Of a stretch of 29,258 bases of DNA, positions 14,872 through 23,961 are shown one piece after another; position 1 is the first letter of the stretch; every line of letters starts with the position of its first letter. Origin of the DNA: Microscillaceae bacterium (GTDB lineage Bacteria > Bacteroidota > Bacteroidia > Cytophagales > Microscillaceae); NCBI GenBank assembly GCA_003483885.1, contig DMXI01000329.1:1-29258 (forward strand), written 5' to 3'. The position numbers were made by a program, and so were the translations under genes. Below the pieces are notes generated by a model, which saw only the letters and a list, made by a program, of their open reading frames with translations, was not told the DNA's origin and did not search any database.

Positions 14872-15879
14872 ATGAACTACATTGGGTCAAAATACAAATT
14901 AGCCGAATTTATAGCAGATAGTATAAAAGAGGTAGTGGGGAGTTTTGAGGGAACTACCATAGCCGAATTGTTTGGTGGTACCGGGATCATTGCTCGTAAT
15001 TTGAAGTCAGAAGTGAAAAAGTTGATTGTCAACGACTTAGAGCCTTACAGCTTTACCTTGTTAAAAAATTATATTGGCAATACCCAGCCCATTGCTCAAA
15101 GCGAAGCGCTGATTCAGACACTCAATGACTTGCCACCATTCGAAGGGTTTATCTACCAACACTATTGCGCGGGTGGGGGTAGTGGTCGGATGTATTTTAG
15201 CGATGAAAATGGCCAAAAAATAGACGCGATCCGGCAGCAAATAGAAGCCTGGAAAAAGACCCAACACATTGATGAACCTACCTATTATTTTCTGTTGGCT
15301 AGTTTGCTTGAGAGTGCCGACAAGGTGGCCAATACGGCTTCGGTATATGGGGCTTTTCTAAAGCATTTGAAAAAGAGTGCGTTAAAAGAATTAGAACTTA
15401 CTCCAGCTGAATTCGCGATTACCCAACAGGCCAATGAGGTGTACAACGAAGACGCCAACGAGTTGGTAAAAAGACCCGCAGTGCAAGGAGATATTTTATA
15501 CCTGGATCCTCCCTACAATGCCCGACAGTACGGGGCAAATTATCATTTATTGAATACCATTGCTTTGTATGATGACTTTGAACCTAAAGGTAAAACTGGA
15601 TTACGGGATTATAACCGATCGGTATATTGTCAAAAAGACAAGGTAGCCACCGCATTTGAGGCCTTGATTGCCGATGCTCAATTCCAATACATTTTTGTAA
15701 GCTACAACAATGAAGGGTTGATGAGTAAAGAAGAGGTGAAGCGCATTTTGAGTAAATATGGAAAGTATTCACTCAAAACTACTCAATATCAACGGTTTAA
15801 AGCAGATAAAACCGAAAACCGAAATCACAAAGCCGATGCCACCGAAGAGTATTTACATATTTTGGTGAAAAATTTTTAG
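14872..15879 (+). CDS. DNA adenine-N6 methyltransferase, D12 class
   Basis: This protein is 335 aa from the ATG chosen at 14872, where the sequence begins MNYIGSKYKL, the usual N-terminal motif of D12-class (Dam-like alpha group) enzymes. A 9-codon extension to 14845 is possible but unlike the family. Motif I for S-adenosylmethionine binding is AELFGGTGIIA at about 31-41. The catalytic motif IV is DPPYN at 212-216 (LYLDPPYNARQYG). Between them lies the target-recognition region, including a Gly-rich CAGGGSGRMYF stretch. It would methylate adenine in a specific site, protecting DNA from the endonuclease proposed at 14187-14828. The recognition sequence cannot be read from the gene. Confidence 0.88.
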   Translation: MNYIGSKYKLAEFIADSIKEVVGSFEGTTIAELFGGTGIIARNLKSEVKKLIVNDLEPYSFTLLKNYIGNTQPIAQSEALIQTLNDLPPFEGFIYQHYCAGGGSGRMYFSDENGQKIDAIRQQIEAWKKTQHIDEPTYYFLLASLLESADKVANTASVYGAFLKHLKKSALKELELTPAEFAITQQANEVYNEDANELVKRPAVQGDILYLDPPYNARQYGANYHLLNTIALYDDFEPKGKTGLRDYNRSVYCQKDKVATAFEALIADAQFQYIFVSYNNEGLMSKEEVKRILSKYGKYSLKTTQYQRFKADKTENRNHKADATEEYLHILVKNF

Positions 15880-15956
15880 TCAATAGTCAACGGTCGATAG
15901 TCCATAGTTTTTGTTTATAGCTTGTTTAGTCCATAGACGACAGTCCACGGTCCATA
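15879..15956 (+). repeat. Heptamer tandem repeat (STRR-like), two blocks
   Basis: Units in strict 7-bp phase are GTCAATA (15879), GTCAACG (15886), GTCGATA (15893), GTCCATA (15900), then a 22-bp gap, then GTCCATA (15929), GACGACA (15936), GTCCACG (15943), GTCCATA (15950). The consensus is about GTCCAYR. The array begins on the last base of the methyltransferase stop codon. The same family forms the inverted element at 6829-6912. Confidence 0.75.
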
Positions 15957-16019
15957 GTTTTGCAACGCATTGCGGAATAATTCATCAATTCATAACTCAT
16001 ATTTGCAAAAGAGAGAAGC

Positions 16020-16160
16020 TTCCGCTGCGCATCGCGAAACCATCAGCGTAGCGGAACAATAGAACAATGCAACAATAAGCGTAGCGTAACAATAAAGCAA
16101 TGAAACAATCAGCGCAGCGTAACAATAGAGCAATAAGCGTAGCGGAACAATGTAACGCTA
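16020..16160. repeat. Degenerate 33-bp tandem repeat with leading hairpin
   Basis: Units begin with AGCG(T/C)AGCG(G/T)AACAAT at 16045, 16078, 16111 and 16136, so the spacings are 33, 33 and 25 bp. TTCCGCTGCGC (16020-16030) is complementary to GCGTAGCGGAA (16046-16056), so an 11-bp hairpin with one G-T pair can form. The block lies between the methyltransferase and the 3' end of the convergent PAS gene. With the heptamer array it fills the whole 15880-16179 gap. Confidence 0.7.
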
Positions 16161-16179
16161 ATCCATAATTAAAAAACCA

Positions 16180-19173
16180 TTACTGCCCAATTCGCTGCTT
16201 ACTGTCAGTGGTGATGTCTAAGGTTAAATGGATTACTTTGAATACTTTACCTTCCTGGTCCTTGATAGGGAAGAAACTACCTTGTAGCTTGATTTTGGCT
16301 TTGTCTTTGGCGATGTATTCATAAATACCTTCTATGTCTTCCCCTTTTTGTAAAGTGTCCCACAGGGTTTTGTAAGCCTTGGTTTTGGCTACATTTGATG
16401 CTACCAATACCCGATGATGTTGTCCTACCAATTCCTCAGCTTTTGCATAATTGGCAAAGTCCAGGAATAACTCATTGACGGCTAAGATCTCACCCTCTGG
16501 CGAAAGCTCCACCAAGCCTGATACTTGATTTACGACTTCGAGCTGGGCACTCATTTCATTGGTCTTAATCTCAAGTTGGTGACTTACCTTCTCTAGGTCA
16601 GAAATGTTTTGCTTGATTTGGGCGGCTTGCTCCCTTTCTTTGGTAATGTCATAAGCCAATACCAAAATCGTAGATAAGTTGTTGCGAGCATCGGTAATAG
16701 GGTAATAGCTACCTCTAAGCCAAACAATTCCGCCATTTTTGGCAATACCTTTAAACTCACCTTCTACAAACTCGTTTTTGTACAATTGCTGCCAAAGTTT
16801 TCGGTAGGGCTTACTCTTGGAGTAATTTTCACGTACAAGGATTTCGTGGTGCTGGCCTACGAGTTCGCCCTTGCCATAATTAAATATTTCGGAGAACTTG
16901 TCATTCATTGAGAGAATAACCCCGTCGCGATCCATTGTAATCATGGCAATAGAAAGGTTGATGGCTTGTAGTTGCCCTTGGTATTCTTTGGCCCTTACCT
17001 CTAGTTCTTCCTGGAGCTTTTGCATTTGGCGAATACTCTGTTGGCTTTCCATCTCACGATTTTGTAGTTCACCCAGGTTTTGCTTGATTTGTTGCTCCTG
17101 AAGTTTTTGAAGGCTAATGTCCCAGCCAATCATCATAATCGTTTCTATATGAGATTGGGCTCCGCTTACACTGTAAGAAGCACTGGTAGGAGGGGCTGCG
17201 TCTGTTTGGTAGCCTCCATTGGCAGCCTGTGCTACCTTAGCTGGTGCTGCCTGTTCGGTGTATACGTTTTTACTTTTTTTCTTTTTCTGTTCGGTAGCCA
17301 AACAATAATAATTGGCCCTTACCCAAAAAGTACCTCCGTCTTGAGTCATCAGCTTGTGCTCAGTCTCATAATATTCGTCTTCGTGTACTTTTCTCCAAAA
17401 CTGCTTATAATCTTCCGACTCTGCGATTTTTACGGGTAATAAATTGCTATGATGCTGCCCTACCAGCTCGTCTCGAGTGTATTTAGACAGCTTCAGAAAT
17501 TTTTCATTGACTTCTTTGATCTCTCCTTCTTCGGTAAACTCTACCACCAACATTGAGAGGTTAATGGCATTGAATTGGGCTTGGAATTCAGCCGCTCGTC
17601 GTTCTATTTCCAGTTGGGTTTGTTCTATTTGAGCCGCATTACGTTGTAGCAAGTCGGTCATTTCGCGTGATTGATTCAATAATTTTTGAGTGCGCAATAC
17701 GCTACGAATATTTTGTAGCATAGAGGCGATATTTTGGCTCAAACGATCTATAAATTGGCGATGTAGGTCGCTCATTTTCTGTAAACTAGCCAATTCCAAA
17801 ACCCCTTGAATCTTTTCATTATATAGCAACGGTACTACAATTAAGCTTTTGTTGCTAATGCGAGAAAGAGCTGACTCTACCGTGGCCGAATCAATGGGAA
17901 GGTCTTCGAGGTAATGCGTTTTTTGCGTTTTTAAGATTTGTCCCAGTACGCCTTCTCCAATCTGAAAAGTGGGTTTCTTAACCGTTTTTGGGGTACAGGC
18001 GTAGCCTCCCTTCATTTCTATGATGTCTTCTTCTTCGTCGTATACATACAGGGCTGCTTGCGAACCATTGAGCAAATCGGCCAAGTTGAGCAATATCACA
18101 TCTGAGAACTCTTCCAGGCTTTTGTCATAGTTGAGGCGCATCAGGTCGTCAAATTTGGAAAGGTTGGACTCCAGCCATTGGGTGCGCTCCATGTCTTGCT
18201 GACGCTGTCTCAATTCTTGCTCTACCTGTTTCATCGCCTCCTGGCTTTCCAGGATTTTGTGCGACTGTATTTGCATCTCGTCTTGAGTAGCTTGCAGTTC
18301 TTCCATATTTTGGCGAAGCTCCTCTTCGGTTGTTTGTGAGGTTTCTAAAGCACGCTGTAAGTTTTCGGTTTTTTCTTTTACGTTATTTTCAAGTTCCTGA
18401 TTAGATTTTTCAATCTGAGATTGTTTTTCTATCAAAGTCAACGTAGACAAGGCCTCTTTGATGGTTTGCATCCGCATAAAGTACGCCCAACTGTTACAAA
18501 GAATAACCTGGATGCTCAAAATGCCGAAATAAGCCACCAAGCGATCATAACGAATAATTTCCCGAGCGCCTTGCTTTACAAAAAACAAGTCGCGGGTGGT
18601 TTTCATAAACTTGGTTTCGGTGAGAAAGTCCAGAAAACCACCTATTTGAATACCTGTAAAGCTTTGGACATATTGTAGAGCGATGGGGAGGGTAATGGCC
18701 ATAAATAAGAAAATGGCTCCTGGCCAAAGGGCGCGCCAGTCTTGGTACACAATCATAATGGTAAAGGCAGTAAAGAAGAAAAAGCGACCTTCGTCAATGT
18801 CATGGCCTTGTACCTGTAGCTGGTAAAACAACAAAAAAGCAAACATCTGGAGGCTAATACCCGCGGTTACTCGGGTAAAGAAGCTTCGAGGGCGAATCAT
18901 CACACTTAACCAAAACATTCCTACAGCAGTAGCACCTGTTGCAAGAGTTTCGGTCCATACGTTGCCAAAAATAATCGCCAGAATAAGCGAAAGAACGAAG
19001 TGAAGACTGATAAAAACCATCATCATACGATCGCCACGCCCATATACTTCTTTCAAAGCATCTTGCACCGCATTTTTTGATAGTTCTTGCTCAGATAAAT
19101 TCCCTTTACCTCCATAAAGGTTTTTTTTGATGTCCAGATTTTGGATGATTTTATTGGTCGTTGATGCCAGCAT
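16180..19173 (-). CDS. Membrane sensor: helices, coiled coil, GAF, three PAS
   Basis: This 997-aa protein has a cytoplasmic N-terminus (1-48) and about six membrane helices between residues 50 and 232. A long coiled coil follows (about 240-335), then a GAF domain (about 355-490), then PAS1 (535-685), PAS2 (734-845) and PAS3 (877-987), each preceded by a coiled-coil linker. All three PAS domains share the motif LVGQHH (at about 570, 771 and 915) and a central Trp/aromatic strand, so they arose by duplication. PAS1 contains a low-complexity insert (about 627-676). The protein ends right after PAS3 with no histidine kinase, cyclase or methyl-accepting domain. It presumably signals through a partner. 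Ligand and partner are unknown. Confidence 0.85.
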   Translation of the reverse strand: MLASTTNKIIQNLDIKKNLYGGKGNLSEQELSKNAVQDALKEVYGRGDRMMMVFISLHFVLSLILAIIFGNVWTETLATGATAVGMFWLSVMIRPRSFFTRVTAGISLQMFAFLLFYQLQVQGHDIDEGRFFFFTAFTIMIVYQDWRALWPGAIFLFMAITLPIALQYVQSFTGIQIGGFLDFLTETKFMKTTRDLFFVKQGAREIIRYDRLVAYFGILSIQVILCNSWAYFMRMQTIKEALSTLTLIEKQSQIEKSNQELENNVKEKTENLQRALETSQTTEEELRQNMEELQATQDEMQIQSHKILESQEAMKQVEQELRQRQQDMERTQWLESNLSKFDDLMRLNYDKSLEEFSDVILLNLADLLNGSQAALYVYDEEEDIIEMKGGYACTPKTVKKPTFQIGEGVLGQILKTQKTHYLEDLPIDSATVESALSRISNKSLIVVPLLYNEKIQGVLELASLQKMSDLHRQFIDRLSQNIASMLQNIRSVLRTQKLLNQSREMTDLLQRNAAQIEQTQLEIERRAAEFQAQFNAINLSMLVVEFTEEGEIKEVNEKFLKLSKYTRDELVGQHHSNLLPVKIAESEDYKQFWRKVHEDEYYETEHKLMTQDGGTFWVRANYYCLATEQKKKKSKNVYTEQAAPAKVAQAANGGYQTDAAPPTSASYSVSGAQSHIETIMMIGWDISLQKLQEQQIKQNLGELQNREMESQQSIRQMQKLQEELEVRAKEYQGQLQAINLSIAMITMDRDGVILSMNDKFSEIFNYGKGELVGQHHEILVRENYSKSKPYRKLWQQLYKNEFVEGEFKGIAKNGGIVWLRGSYYPITDARNNLSTILVLAYDITKEREQAAQIKQNISDLEKVSHQLEIKTNEMSAQLEVVNQVSGLVELSPEGEILAVNELFLDFANYAKAEELVGQHHRVLVASNVAKTKAYKTLWDTLQKGEDIEGIYEYIAKDKAKIKLQGSFFPIKDQEGKVFKVIHLTLDITTDSKQRIGQ

Positions 19174-19360
19174 TTTGTACCAAGTTCATTTTTGTATAAA
19201 CAAAAGTAAGATAACGTTAAAAAAAATTTTAATAAAAAAGAAATTTTCGTTACAATGGTATACTATTCCCTAACGAATCAACCTTTATATTTTTTGTTTG
19301 TAAACACTTAATTATCAGTAAATTAATAGAATATATTCGTTTTTCAGATTACTAACTTTT

Positions 19361-22300
19361 ATGAAACACTTAATTAAAAAGACTTTATTCATTGCTTTAT
19401 TTCTCCTTTCGGCGACTTTTTGGGCAGAGGCCCAAAACACCCCTTTTGCCAGAGAACATGGCTTCATCAATAAGAAAGGCAAAGTAATAGTTGCGATGAA
19501 GTACGCCTATGCTGGTGAATTTTCCGAGGGGAGAGCAGTAATCAAGGTAGGTAAAAAATATGGATTTATCGACAAAAAAGGCCGTGAAATCATTAAACCT
19601 CAATATGATGCTGCTTTAGACTTTAGCGAAGGTTTGGCCGCAGTGCGTAAAGATGGTAAATATGGCTTTATTGATGTCAAAGGAAAGGTAAAGATTGATT
19701 TCCAGTTCGAAAATGCTCAAGGTTTTTCAGAAGGACTAGCCCCTGCTCGTATGGATTATCGCTGGGGGTTTATCGATAAAAGAGGACGCAAAGTAGTCGA
19801 TTATCAATATACTATGGTCAGGGGATTTAGAGAAGGCATGGCTGCCATTCGTCAAAGTGGCAAAAGTGGTTTTATAGACCGCACCGGGCGTATTGTGATT
19901 GGGCGACTGTATAAGAAAGTGAGCGATTTTAACGAAGGCTTGGCTTTGGTAAGAAAAGACTACCGAAAGTATGGTTTTGTAGATAAAACTGGTACTGAAG
20001 TCATTCCACCCACTTTTTCTTATGCGCTATTTTTCAAAAAAGGCCTGGCTCCAGTAAAAAAGGACCGCAAGTATGGTTACTTAGACCTCACGGGGCAGTT
20101 TGCCATTAAAAATCAATACCAGGATGCACAACACTTTAGCGAGGGCTTGGCTTGGGTAAAAAAAGGCGAAAAGTATGGGGCTATTAATCCTAAAGGGGAG
20201 GTAAAGATTGACTTCTTGTATGAGGATGCTTATCCATTTTCGGAGGGTTTGGCAGCGGTAAAAAAAGGAAAGAAGTTTGGAGTAATTGACCAATCGGGCA
20301 AAGTGATCATTGACTTTAAATATGATCGTATTGGGAAGTTTGAAAAAGGCATTGCCCGCATTATCAAAGTAAATAAAGAAGACGTAGAGGTAATACCAGA
20401 AGAAGATGTGCCTCCCACTACTACCACTCGAAGGCGACGTATGGTGACTACCTATACCTACGGGATGATGGATATCAAAGGGAAACAAATCATTCCGATG
20501 AAGCACAAATACCTGGGGTACTTGTCGGAAGGAATGATTGCCGTGAAATCTAGCGAAAGCTCCAAGTATGGTTTTCTCAATACCAAAAATGAACTGGTGA
20601 TCCCTTATAAATACCTTTCAGTTTCTGGCTTTAATAATGGATTGGCAGTGATCAAGGATGAAAACTTTAAATATGGTTTCATCAACAAGCAGGGAAAAAT
20701 GGTGATTCCTGCGAAGTTTGCCCGGGCTTATTCATTTTATGAAGGTTTGGCAGAAGTAAAAATACAGGGCAAATATGGTTTTATTAACAAGCAAGGAAAG
20801 GTGGTAATTCCACCCACTTATGAAGCTACTTTTTCTTTTAGAAATGGTTTTGCCAGGGTAAAAAAGGGTGGGCTATATGGAGCCATTGACAAATCAGGCA
20901 AATTGGTAGTTCCTTTTAAATACAAATACCTGGGGCGTTTTACTAAAGAAGGGCTGGTCAGAGCCAAGCAAGGCGATTTATACGGAGTAATCGATAAATC
21001 GGGAAAGGTGATTGTGCCTTTTAAATATGACAGAATAAATGATTTTGTAGGAGGATTAGCGGTTGTAAAACTCAATGGCAAGTATGGATTTATTGATAAA
21101 ACCGGAAAAGAAATTGTGCCTCCTACGTATGATCGTACTTATAGCTTTCGAGAAGGGCTGGCCCCAGTAAAACTGGGTAGAAAAGTGGGGTATATCAACA
21201 AAACTGGCAAGGTGGTGATCCCTATCAAATATTATAATTATGGCGCTGGTTTTTATGATGGGCTTGCCTGGGTTAAGCAAGAGAAGTATGGTAAATATGG
21301 GGCGATCAACCTCCAAGGAAAAGTAGTGATAGACTTCCAGTATAATGTGGCCAATCGTTTTAAAAACGGGGTGGCAGTAGTAAAGAAGGGCTATGGAAAA
21401 AGTACCTATGGTGTGATAGATACCAAAGGTAAGGTACTGCTAGACTTTAAGTATAACTCGCTGGCCAATCAGGAGGGAAAGTACTTTAGGCAACTAAAGG
21501 TAACCCGCACTAAAGTATCTGTAAAAGAAGAAGAGGAGGAAAAGCCAAAGTATCGCACCAAAAGAGTATACCAGTACGGTTTGGTTGACAACAAGGGCAA
21601 GCTATCAGTTCCTCAAAAGTATTACAGTTTAGGCAAAGTGTCGCCTCAGGGGTTGATATTAGTCCGCAAAACCAAAAAAGGTAAATATGGATACATCAAC
21701 ACCAAAAATGAGGTAGTCATTCCTTTCAAATATGATTGGGCGAGTGGTTTTAGCAAAGAAGGTTTGGCCTGGGTGCGCGAAGGTAAGCAAGGCAAATACA
21801 TCAACCCCAAAGGAGCAACCGTGCTGGATAATATTTCAGGATCGGGTTTTTTTGAGGGGCTGGCCAAAGTTCATAAAGACGGAAAGTATCATTTTATTGA
21901 TAAAACGGGTAAAACGATTTTTTCAGTAAGCTACGGTTATGTGTACAACTTCAAGAATGGTTTTGCCAAGGTATCACAAGAAGGCAAATATGGCTTTATT
22001 GACAAAGCCGGAAAGCTGGTAGTCCCTTGCGAGTATCAATACGCCTACGGGTTTAAAGAAGGATTTTGTTTGGTAAAAAACAATGGGCTGTATGGGGTAG
22101 TCAATGCTAAAGGAAAATTAATTATTCCTTGCGAGTACAAGTACATTTCAGATGTCAGTGAAGGGATGTTTTTACTGAAAAAAGACGATGCTTACGGTTT
22201 TGCCAATAGTCAAGGTAAAATTATCTTATCGACTACTTACAGCAACATCAAACACTTTTCGGAAGGTTTGGCGGTGGTCAAGAAAGATGGAAAATATGGC

Positions 22301-23731
22301 TACATTGATAAAACGGGGAAGTTTGTTATCCCCGCCCAATATATAGCAGCTTATCCTTTTAGCGAGGGCTTGGCCGAAGTAAAGCTAGATGGGATGTATG
22401 GCTACATCAACAAAGCGGGTAAGGTAGCGATCCCCTTTGAATACACATATGTGCAGCGATTTTCGGAAGGGCTGGCCTGGATAAAAAAAGACTATGGAGG
22501 TAAATATGGGGCCATTAATAAACAAGGAAAGCTGGTAATTCCTTATCAGTTCAACTATGCGTACCGTTTCAAAGGTGGATTGGCCGAAGTAAGACAAGGA
22601 CGCTATGGGACACCTTATGGACTGGTAAACAAGGCTGGTAAATTGGTGAGTGATTATGTATATGATCGTATTTACAGTTTTAAGGGCGGGTATGCCAAGG
22701 TAGCAAAAATTACCAAAACCAGGGTATTGATAAATCCTAAGAAAAAGAAGGTTCCTCCCCCCAAACCGGTCAAAAAAACGGAGAGAACTTACTATGGATT
22801 GATAGATAAATTAGGAAAGACGGTATTATCTACCAAGTATTACTTCTTGGGCAATTATTCAGAAGGATTGATCCCAGTGCAAAAAGATTTATTTTCCAGT
22901 ATGGGATATATCAATCTCCAGGGGAAAATGGTGATCCCAGCTAAATTTCCTTTTGCGGCTAGTTTTACAGAGGGGCTTGCCTTGATCAAAAATAGCGAGC
23001 GCAAATATGGTTTTATCAACAAAGCAGGCAAAGTAGTAATCGAGGCAAAATATGATTATGCGTATCGTTTTCAAGAAGGGATGGCCAAAGTAAAACTGGG
23101 CAAGAAGTATGGATTTATCAATAAAAAAGGAAAGCTCATAGTGCCAGCTATTTACTCCATTGTTTTTAGCTTTTCTTCAGGCTTGGCTACCGTGAAAAAG
23201 GATGGTAAATATGGAGCCGTTGATAAAAACGGCAAAGTGGTCATTCCGCTTGAATATGATTATTTGGATGACCTCAAGGAAGGGAAAATCGCCGTACGTA
23301 AAGGTAGCTTTTATGGCTTTGTTAACAAAAAAGGAGCAGTAGCCATTCCGATTAGTCAATCTTATTTTCCGAGAGCATTTAGCGAAGGCTTGTCTATGGT
23401 AAGCCAAGACTCCAAATACGGTTATATCAATTCATTAGGAGTAGTCGTGATTCCAATGATTTATCAGCGTGGTGCCCCTTTTCACAATGGTATAGCGTTG
23501 GTAAAAAAAGATGGGAAGTGGGGAGGCATCAACAAAAAAGGCAAGCAAGTATTCCCTTTTGAGTACGAAGACGTCTATTCTTACAATAAACCAGGAGAGC
23601 TGTTTGTAGTGAAAAAAGATGGCAAGTGGGGAGCCTTAAACAAGAAAGGAAAAGTAGTGGTGCCTTTCATACACGAACGAATGAATCCTTATTATGGGGG
23701 GTATGCCCGTGTGAAAGGAAAGAAAAAATAG
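19361..23731 (+). CDS. Giant secreted WG-repeat protein, about 39 repeats
   Basis: This 1456-aa protein has an N-terminal signal peptide with a predicted cut after AEA (residue 24). The rest is WG (KWG) repeats of about 33-37 residues, pattern KYGFIDKxGKxVIPxxYxxAxxFSEGLAxVKK. I count 9, 10, 11 and 9 units in four blocks. The blocks are separated by three charged linkers at about residues 336-366 (Glu/Pro/Thr/Arg), 712-740 (Glu/Lys) and 1115-1145 (Lys/Pro). Each linker is followed by a Y-G-[LM]-[IVM]-D unit with a Y-x-L-G or YLG signature. One unit near residue 805 is shortened. No C-terminal sorting domain is visible, and the end is GKKK. WG arrays are thought to form beta-rich solenoid or propeller-like surfaces for binding. 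The role here is unknown. The gene has its own terminator. Confidence 0.9.
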   Translation: MKHLIKKTLFIALFLLSATFWAEAQNTPFAREHGFINKKGKVIVAMKYAYAGEFSEGRAVIKVGKKYGFIDKKGREIIKPQYDAALDFSEGLAAVRKDGKYGFIDVKGKVKIDFQFENAQGFSEGLAPARMDYRWGFIDKRGRKVVDYQYTMVRGFREGMAAIRQSGKSGFIDRTGRIVIGRLYKKVSDFNEGLALVRKDYRKYGFVDKTGTEVIPPTFSYALFFKKGLAPVKKDRKYGYLDLTGQFAIKNQYQDAQHFSEGLAWVKKGEKYGAINPKGEVKIDFLYEDAYPFSEGLAAVKKGKKFGVIDQSGKVIIDFKYDRIGKFEKGIARIIKVNKEDVEVIPEEDVPPTTTTRRRRMVTTYTYGMMDIKGKQIIPMKHKYLGYLSEGMIAVKSSESSKYGFLNTKNELVIPYKYLSVSGFNNGLAVIKDENFKYGFINKQGKMVIPAKFARAYSFYEGLAEVKIQGKYGFINKQGKVVIPPTYEATFSFRNGFARVKKGGLYGAIDKSGKLVVPFKYKYLGRFTKEGLVRAKQGDLYGVIDKSGKVIVPFKYDRINDFVGGLAVVKLNGKYGFIDKTGKEIVPPTYDRTYSFREGLAPVKLGRKVGYINKTGKVVIPIKYYNYGAGFYDGLAWVKQEKYGKYGAINLQGKVVIDFQYNVANRFKNGVAVVKKGYGKSTYGVIDTKGKVLLDFKYNSLANQEGKYFRQLKVTRTKVSVKEEEEEKPKYRTKRVYQYGLVDNKGKLSVPQKYYSLGKVSPQGLILVRKTKKGKYGYINTKNEVVIPFKYDWASGFSKEGLAWVREGKQGKYINPKGATVLDNISGSGFFEGLAKVHKDGKYHFIDKTGKTIFSVSYGYVYNFKNGFAKVSQEGKYGFIDKAGKLVVPCEYQYAYGFKEGFCLVKNNGLYGVVNAKGKLIIPCEYKYISDVSEGMFLLKKDDAYGFANSQGKIILSTTYSNIKHFSEGLAVVKKDGKYGYIDKTGKFVIPAQYIAAYPFSEGLAEVKLDGMYGYINKAGKVAIPFEYTYVQRFSEGLAWIKKDYGGKYGAINKQGKLVIPYQFNYAYRFKGGLAEVRQGRYGTPYGLVNKAGKLVSDYVYDRIYSFKGGYAKVAKITKTRVLINPKKKKVPPPKPVKKTERTYYGLIDKLGKTVLSTKYYFLGNYSEGLIPVQKDLFSSMGYINLQGKMVIPAKFPFAASFTEGLALIKNSERKYGFINKAGKVVIEAKYDYAYRFQEGMAKVKLGKKYGFINKKGKLIVPAIYSIVFSFSSGLATVKKDGKYGAVDKNGKVVIPLEYDYLDDLKEGKIAVRKGSFYGFVNKKGAVAIPISQSYFPRAFSEGLSMVSQDSKYGYINSLGVVVIPMIYQRGAPFHNGIALVKKDGKWGGINKKGKQVFPFEYEDVYSYNKPGELFVVKKDGKWGALNKKGKVVVPFIHERMNPYYGGYARVKGKKK

Positions 23732-23760
23732 GTTTCAACGCACTGATTATAGGTAAATTG

Positions 23761-23795
23761 ATGCCCTGATAGCGAGACGCTGTCAGGGCATTTTT
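23761..23795 (+). terminator. Intrinsic terminator of the WG-repeat gene
   Basis: Bases 23761-23773 (ATGCCCTGATAGC) pair with 23779-23791, 13 bp with one G-U pair, around a five-base loop. Five T end at 23795. Confidence 0.9.
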
Positions 23796-23867
23796 AGTAA
23801 GGACTAAGACACTCACTTCGCATTTTGGCGGATTCACCACAACAAATCGGCAACTCACCCCCCAGGC

Positions 23868-23899
23868 TTTTTTTAAGCTTATAGCCCTCTTTACCTTTG
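23868..23899 (+). promoter_or_regulatory. Promoter of the two-peptide operon
   Basis: TACCTTTG at 23892-23899 is a perfect match to the Bacteroidota -7 element TAnnTTTG. The -33 region is a T-run (23868-23874) without an exact TTTG. Transcription would start near 23905, about 57 nt before the first ATG. Confidence 0.55.
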
Positions 23900-23961
23900 T
23901 GCATATATTAAAACAAGGTCAACAAATACGCCTTGCATCTTGAAATTAATTTAGGCATACG

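Noticed and set aside
16045..16160. Possible CRISPR array
   Set aside because: The unit spacing is 33/33/25 bp with no unique spacers between conserved repeats, no cas genes are nearby, and the units are degenerate throughout.
17080..17439. Plus-strand 119-codon frame
   Set aside because: It is antisense to the PAS1/PAS2 region of the sensor, with no independent promoter or motif.
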